DNA from: an uncultured Bacteroidales bacterium
Lineage (GTDB): Bacteria; Bacteroidota; Bacteroidia; Bacteroidales; Paludibacteraceae
Assembly (NCBI GenBank): GCA_900316995.1
Contig: ONEZ01000020.1
Span: 1 to 44,654 of the forward strand
Length of the DNA: 44,654 nt
Direction of reading: 5' to 3'
How positions within the stretch are numbered: the first letter of the stretch is position 1; each line of letters opens with the position of its first letter. Under the pieces are notes generated by a model, which was not told the origin of the DNA, ran no database searches, and was given only the letters and a program-made list of their open reading frames with translations. A program made the translations under genes and the position numbers. This document shows, piece by piece, positions 40,801 through 44,654 of the stretch.

Positions 40801-43594
40801 CAAGTATGATGATTTAGGAGGTCTTAAGAATAAGACCACAGCAGACGGAGTTACCGTAAGTACAGAGACAAAGTGGGCTGAACGTAACAATGTTTACAAG
40901 GCTAGCTACATTGTTGAGACTACTACTTCTGGCAATGGAACGGTTACCACCTGGTACACCTCAGACGGCCGTGAGGTATGCAAAAAGCAGAAGGGCTTAG
41001 GCGGCAAGGATGTCTATGTGCTTAGGCAATATAACAAGGATGGTACTTTGAGCAAGATTTCAAAACCGTCATTTGAAAATATGCCAAGGGAGTGGGCAGA
41101 GCAGTACATCTATGACAGATACGGCAGGCCAATTAGCATTACAGGTGCAGATGGTCGTACAAATATTAACTATAGCGGTCTGACCACTACAGTAATAACT
41201 CCAAGCGAGAAAGTGTCAAAGACCCTTACACCTGAAGGCTTTACAGAGTCTGTTACCACCAACGGCAAGACAGTGCGCTACACCTACTATCCAACAGGAG
41301 AACTCAAGACAGCCACTCCTGATGGTGGTGAGCCAGTATATATGGAGTATGACAAATGGGGCAACCGCATCAAGATAACAGATGCTGAGAGCGGCACGGT
41401 TACCAAGAAGTACAATGCTTTTGGTGAACTCATGGAGTCAAGCCACAAGCAAGGCAGCGGAGCTACTGTAACCACATCATACACTTACAGTCCTAAGGGT
41501 CTTTTGACACAGAAGAACCGTGGTGGAGATATCACCAACTATATGTATGACTCACAGAATCGTCTCATCTCCAAGACTATGGCTGGAGGCATATCACAAA
41601 GCTACGAGTATGACAAATTTGACCGCATTGTTAAGACTATAGACAAGTTGGACAGCCGTGAGTTTGTACGTGAGACCTCGTATGACAGCGAGGGCAGAGT
41701 GCAGCGAGAGACCTATCCGTCAGGCTACTATACAGAGAACGTGTATGATGAGAACGGCGTGCTTGTAACAGTTACTGATGCAAATGGCAATGAGATATAC
41801 CGTCCTCTTGAAGCCACAGCCAGCGGTCGCATAACAAGGGAGAGCCGTGGCGGCAAGGTAACGGAGTTCTTGTATGACAAGGCAGACAGACTAATTAGAA
41901 AGAATAGTGATAACAAGATTATAGACCAGGTATACAAGTACGATAAGCGCAATAACCTCTGTTATTATTTGGATGCCACTAGGGGTAATGTCTTCATATA
42001 CGTATATGATAATTTAGACCGTCTTACATCATGGAATGTACATAGCGTAAGCGGTTATAAATTCAATGGTGACACTATTACTTATGACGAGTCAAACAAC
42101 ATGGTACACAAGAACAGCCTAGGTGATATGATACTTGCCTACGAGGATGAGAACCACCCGCACGCAGTAAGTTCAATAAGCGGTGTGCCAAGCGCATTTC
42201 CTAAGGATGAACAGAACATTACTTATACAAGCTTTAACAAAGTAGAAAGTGTAAGTCAGGGAGATATGCGCTATGACATAACCTACGGAGTAGGTGAGCA
42301 GCGCATAAAGAGTGAGTACTCCAACGCTCAGGGCAAGACCACCCGCTACTATATAGGTAACTATGAGGAGGTTATAGATGCGCAAGGCGCCACCACCAAG
42401 TTCTGCTACCTGTCAGGCGGCGCCATGATGGTGGAGAAGGACGGCGAGCAGAAACTCTACTACAACTACACAGACCGCCTTGGCTCCATAGTAGCCATAG
42501 CTGATGCAGAGGGTAATGTGATAGAGCGTTATGCGTATGATCCATGGGGTAAACGTCTGGACCCGAAGAACTTGTCAAAGAAGGACACTCGCACCAGTCT
42601 GTTTAACAACCGAGGCTACACAGGCCATGAGCATATAGACGGTCTTGACCTAATCAATATGAACGGCCGTATGTATGATCCGCTTCTAGGTATGTTTATG
42701 AGCACAGACCCGTTCATACAAGCCCCAGACAACTGGCTGAACTACAACCGCTACCTATATGGTTTTGGTAATCCAATGAAATACATAGACCCGAGCGGAA
42801 ATATAGGTATCGCTGCCGTCATTGGTATTGGTGCTGCCATAGGAGCTGTGTTAGGAACAGGAGCTGGATTATGGTATGGTTATAACCAAGGCTATACAGG
42901 TTGGGATTTGGCAAAGAGCGCACTCATTGGAGCTGGCATTGGTGTAGGTGTTGGTGCGTTTGCGGGAGTACAGATGTATAATGGTATTAATTCTATACAA
43001 TCAGCTAAAACGCTATGGCATTTTATGTCCTTAGGTGCTACTATTGGCGCAAATGCTGGTATTGTGGGAGGAACTATATATGGTCTTGCAAATAAGGCTG
43101 ATGGCTGGGAGTTGGCTAGCTGTGCATTAACAGGCTATGGTGTTGGTATGGTTGCTGGTGCTATAATTGGTGCTGGGTGCTACAAACTATACTCTTTATA
43201 TGTGAAGGCTCTTGCTAATTATTCGGCTGCAACAAACGCGCTTGTTGCTGCAGAAGTAAATTATCGAAATGCAGTTTCTGCCGAATTCGCTGATGCGATG
43301 GAGGCTGATTTTGCAGAGATAGACTTTAATAATGCTGATATTAACCAAGATTCTATGTTTACATTAGAGCAAAAAAGAATTGATGCAGAAGAATTGGCTC
43401 AAAAGACACTTTTTGCAGCAAAAGAAAAAGAGAAGCTTTATGATCTAGCTGTTGTGGGTTTAACAAAGGCGAGTCATCTTGTAATTGGAACAAAAGTGTT
43501 CTGTCCTATCGGTGCTACGGTTTTGATTGGAGGTGTCTCTACTGGCGCAGGTTACGGCTACTATCAATTAACAAACCTTTGGCTTAAAGACTAA
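37880..43594 (+). CDS. Giant secreted SpvB/RHS-repeat protein RHS2
   Basis: 1904 aa from the ATG at 37880 (signal peptide MKLLLLSVLLFLMAFMPYIF); the frame is open upstream through the hairpin. Same architecture as RHS1: SpvB-like start (SPTGAATYEIPIECPAG), Asp-rich FG-GAP repeats (DMDGDGVDE, DFNGDGNTD), YD repeats and an RHS core ending NRYLYGFGNPMKYIDPSG near 1637. The 264-residue C-terminus is longer than RHS1's and only its opening is related. It has two glycine-zipper modules of the form YG...GW(D/E)LA...G.G.G, then an Ala/Glu-rich probable coiled coil (AEELAQKTLFAAKEKEKLYD) and a last hydrophobic hairpin. It is the only array gene without the upstream element, so it may be expressed by read-through from the YD/T9SS gene. 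Confidence 0.88.
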   Translation: MKLLLLSVLLFLMAFMPYIFATAAPAVGSIPAEFNVSPTGAATYEIPIECPAGPNGLKPDLKFVYSSQMGDGLLGCGWTIGGLSAITRYPKCEGYEAFAIDGARLVKISEFSKLAEFRSENDIYTRIVGYEPQDQGFKYFKVFTQDGKTLIYGSIEGSGSGAAWPLTEVYDANGNYMTFQDITSYGGDINSNTGRIIYGKNKSGAGMETVIEFEYEQSPNAFTQYLCGKAIDKWARVKRVRVLGNGFLPTVDYDLKYMDGGAKTDRSRLVSISCSKGASNIGSTSFTWMENNYCIKSVKDPNLSTISAWRGILGISIGDITGSGKCSKLLMHSNNTFTVYPELDGEGLCQSDRRYDDVCLYDMDGDGVDEIIAAYSYSHRGGSDKEDYREIHHSLGKYNPSTKRIKWQELYTPSYVNGYYAQVADRMEEVMGDFYGSGKPQFIPLTVWLPKEPDDADKAAYIISSIMGAKKASLSGRKGSTTLQSSRYSGGYLPSIADVKSADIFAIHLNGSGKTTLLGYAKKKGMVRCYEEQNGKFVEIITQKVTPAPATYTLGDFNGDGNTDLLLVKDGKVEVWLSTGKEFVLSSMGDGIEVKSGINISAIDVNGSGRSDLYVTDNSSAKLYLSTGSGFELVASDNNSAINPDASSEEQIRKYIPIISTLDGIDINGSRYMECLDGVIEFSPNKVFDKIVKIEDGMHNTFSLEYGKKERVGVVVTSVKSSNLNGEVESSRYVYGKILYDSNLRSVMGFSTVSRTDEVSGRSVVNSFSVNNSTVQLDRTDENVGAAKVKSVTYSYDVKTLGLNLRTSLVTKETEHDYLTGLERSVEYQNYDDYGNPEKVVTKQGGQTVTQDMTYIKLGLNSFRPSRIQTTYSYGGSSTVKIQVLNYDDNGNLTSESGNGVTKSYGNYDVFGNCQSIRYASGVNYRAEEMTYTASGRHLESKTDAFGEKTEYKWDERKDLLLEEKDAYGHKTTYKYDDLGGLKNKTTADGVTVSTETKWAERNNVYKASYIVETTTSGNGTVTTWYTSDGREVCKKQKGLGGKDVYVLRQYNKDGTLSKISKPSFENMPREWAEQYIYDRYGRPISITGADGRTNINYSGLTTTVITPSEKVSKTLTPEGFTESVTTNGKTVRYTYYPTGELKTATPDGGEPVYMEYDKWGNRIKITDAESGTVTKKYNAFGELMESSHKQGSGATVTTSYTYSPKGLLTQKNRGGDITNYMYDSQNRLISKTMAGGISQSYEYDKFDRIVKTIDKLDSREFVRETSYDSEGRVQRETYPSGYYTENVYDENGVLVTVTDANGNEIYRPLEATASGRITRESRGGKVTEFLYDKADRLIRKNSDNKIIDQVYKYDKRNNLCYYLDATRGNVFIYVYDNLDRLTSWNVHSVSGYKFNGDTITYDESNNMVHKNSLGDMILAYEDENHPHAVSSISGVPSAFPKDEQNITYTSFNKVESVSQGDMRYDITYGVGEQRIKSEYSNAQGKTTRYYIGNYEEVIDAQGATTKFCYLSGGAMMVEKDGEQKLYYNYTDRLGSIVAIADAEGNVIERYAYDPWGKRLDPKNLSKKDTRTSLFNNRGYTGHEHIDGLDLINMNGRMYDPLLGMFMSTDPFIQAPDNWLNYNRYLYGFGNPMKYIDPSGNIGIAAVIGIGAAIGAVLGTGAGLWYGYNQGYTGWDLAKSALIGAGIGVGVGAFAGVQMYNGINSIQSAKTLWHFMSLGATIGANAGIVGGTIYGLANKADGWELASCALTGYGVGMVAGAIIGAGCYKLYSLYVKALANYSAATNALVAAEVNYRNAVSAEFADAMEADFAEIDFNNADINQDSMFTLEQKRIDAEELAQKTLFAAKEKEKLYDLAVVGLTKASHLVIGTKVFCPIGATVLIGGVSTGAGYGYYQLTNLWLKD

Positions 43595-43600
43595 ATTAAT

Positions 43601-43706
43601 TTAACATTTGTTACGATTGTGTAATATTAATGTTAAAATATCTTGCTAAAAATTCACATTTGTTGACGCTGTGTTAATAAAGCGTTAAAATATATAGTAC
43701 ATTTGC
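43601..43706 (+). promoter_or_regulatory. Array upstream element, copy 4, with -7 box of the second YD/T9SS gene
   Basis: TTAACATTTGTTACGATTGT, GTAATATTAATGTTAAAATAT, then TTCACATTTGTTGACGC and GTGTTAATAAAGCG. It ends in TACATTTG at 43699-43706. The downstream inverted repeat seen in copies 2 and 5 is broken here. Confidence 0.65.
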
Positions 43707-43743
43707 GGCGTAATGAAATGAAAACTAATAAACGTTAAAGGGT

Positions 43744-44217
43744 ATGAAAAAATTTTATTTAATCTTTATTTTGACTTGTTTTTATGCAATACTTTTAGAT
43801 TGTATTGCAAAGGAGAGCGTTGTATATGAGTATGACGCTGCAGGAAACAGAACTGCAAGATATATAGTTGCAGAAGAGTCAGAGGATGAAGCTCAGGCTG
43901 GTGCATTGAGAGGTGCTCTTGCCACAGCAGATGAGCAGCCACAGGAGGAGAGTGTAATCACACTTGGTGAATTGAGCATCGATGCTTATCCAAACCCAAC
44001 AAACGGTCCGGTAGCCATTGACATTACAGGTGAGACAGACCAGCCAATGCTTGTTGAAGTGTTTTCAGGCGCAGGCGCATCGCTGCAGTCAAAAGCAGTT
44101 ACTGTTGGTAAAAACAAAGTTGACCTCTCTACCTACCCAGATGGTCAATATATAATTGTCCTTTCCTCTGGTGCAAAGAACAGCACCTCCTTCAAGGTTA
44201 TCAAGGGAAACTTCTAA
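43744..44217 (+). CDS. Small secreted YD-strand protein with T9SS sorting tail (copy 2)
   Basis: 157 aa, a close paralogue of the protein at 37308. It has a signal peptide (MKKFYLIFILTCFYAILLDC, then IA), an identical ESVVYEYDAAGNRTARYIV strand (about 24-42) and an acidic linker of similar length. The T9SS type A tail opens with SIDAYPNPTNGPVAIDI and ends in GQYIIVLSSGAKNSTSFKVI. The linker differs most, while the YD strand and tail are conserved, suggesting both ends matter. Confidence 0.85.
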   Translation: MKKFYLIFILTCFYAILLDCIAKESVVYEYDAAGNRTARYIVAEESEDEAQAGALRGALATADEQPQEESVITLGELSIDAYPNPTNGPVAIDITGETDQPMLVEVFSGAGASLQSKAVTVGKNKVDLSTYPDGQYIIVLSSGAKNSTSFKVIKGNF

Positions 44218-44258
44218 GAGTCTATTCATAATTAATTGTTAAAGTTTTTAATGTTGGC

Positions 44259-44294
44259 AGCCCGAAAATTCTACTGCGGTGGAGTTTTCGGGCT
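44259..44294 (+). terminator. Conserved hairpin after the second YD/T9SS gene
   Basis: AGCCCGAAAATTCT (44259-44272) pairs with GGAGTTTTCGGGCT (44281-44294), 14 pairs including two G-U, with an 8 nt loop. The equivalent after copy 1 is at 37821-37850, with the same lead-in sequence. Confidence 0.65.
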
Positions 44295-44313
44295 TTGTCA
44301 GGTATTTATTCTG

Positions 44314-44419
44314 TTTTAACATTCTGTTGCAATTATGTAATACAAATGTTAAAATATTTAATACAAATTCACATTTGTTAACGCTATGTTAATAAATGTG
44401 AATTTTGTTTATAGTTTTG
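44314..44419 (+). promoter_or_regulatory. Array upstream element, copy 5, with -7 box of RHS3
   Basis: TTTTAACATTCTGTTGCAAT, GTAATACAAATGTTAAAATAT, then AATTCACATTT (about 44364-44374) pairing with AAATGTGAATT around GTTAACGCTATGTTAAT. TAGTTTTG at 44412-44419 fits the -7 box, 24 bp before the RHS3 start. Confidence 0.65.
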
Positions 44420-44443
44420 CGTCATCAAGAAATTCAATAGTTT

Positions 44444-44654
44444 ATGAAACGTTTTTATTTATCTATAACTGCTTTTGTTATAGTGTTTTGCACATCAGTT
44501 TGTGCATTTGGTGCTAATGCAGTAGGCGCCATTCCTGGGAATTTTCAGGTGTCGGATATGGGTGCTGCAGTGTATAATGTTCCGGTTGAGTGCCCTGACG
44601 GGGTTAACGGTATGAAGCCTGAGCTGAGTTTTGTATATAACAGCCATGCTGGTG
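44444..44654 (+). CDS. N-terminus of a third SpvB/RHS protein (RHS3), cut by window edge
   Basis: 70 codons remain. A signal peptide (MKRFYLSITAFVIVFCTSVC, then AFG) leads to NAVGAIPGNFQVSDMGAAVY, then VPVECPDGVNGMKPELSFVY, the SpvB-like opening shared by RHS1 and RHS2. It shows that the array continues beyond the window. Its NAVGAIPG is the best match for the scar at 37117-37140. Confidence 0.85.
   Translation, partial: MKRFYLSITAFVIVFCTSVCAFGANAVGAIPGNFQVSDMGAAVYNVPVECPDGVNGMKPELSFVYNSHAG

Overview
The window looks like a Bacteroidales (Bacteroidota) chromosome. Three things point there. Nearly every start is preceded by the Bacteroidetes-type promoter, TTG, about 20 bp, TAnnTTTG. Two small secreted proteins carry type IX secretion (T9SS) sorting tails. 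Metabolic genes are in Bacteroidales-like order, and tyrosine-dependent ThiH suggests an anaerobe. GC is moderate and no tRNA, rRNA, CRISPR array or transposase was seen.

Region 1 (1-13.7 kb, mostly core). A secreted M4 (thermolysin-type) protease runs off the left edge on the minus strand, followed by a BadF/BcrA-type kinase. Then comes a glycine-cleavage block, lplA-lpdA-gcvT-gcvH-gcvPA-gcvPB, which makes the lipoyl H-protein, decarboxylates glycine, transfers the one-carbon unit and reoxidises the lipoamide. It is followed by a secreted zinc amidase-like protein and a GT2 glycosyltransferase. The spacers of this block are filled with 7-8 bp tandem repeats that often touch or contain stop codons.

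Region 2 (13.8-22.5 kb, accessory). This is a cluster of toxin-antitoxin genes in different states of repair. An MNT nucleotidyltransferase sits beside a collapsed HEPN gene. An ORF6N protein has a truncated RhuM tail. HicAB is intact and shares a 104 bp repeated promoter region with the ORF6N gene. An AbiEi/DUF6088 gene has its AbiEii partner reduced to an N-terminal stub. AbiEi-AbiEii and HipBA are intact. A HAD-nucleotidase/HD-hydrolase fusion and two lipoproteins lie among or beside them.

Region 3 (23.5-31.4 kb). A thiamine operon, thiS-thiE-thiG-thiC-thiF-thiH-(ThiE/TenI-like)-thiD, lies behind a TPP riboswitch and a hairpin terminator. A 141 bp multi-hairpin element separates thiE from thiG. 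A convergent pair (hotdog thioesterase and small membrane protein) closes the region.

Region 4 (31.5-44.65 kb). This is a tandem array of giant secreted SpvB/RHS proteins: two complete (1796 and 1904 aa), one starting at the right edge, and one apparently collapsed to a 77 bp scar. Two short secreted proteins alternate with them, each carrying one YD (RHS) strand and a T9SS tail. An AT-rich element of about 65-100 bp precedes every gene or scar except the second giant. The array, its YD/T9SS companions and the scar are the most interesting content of the window.
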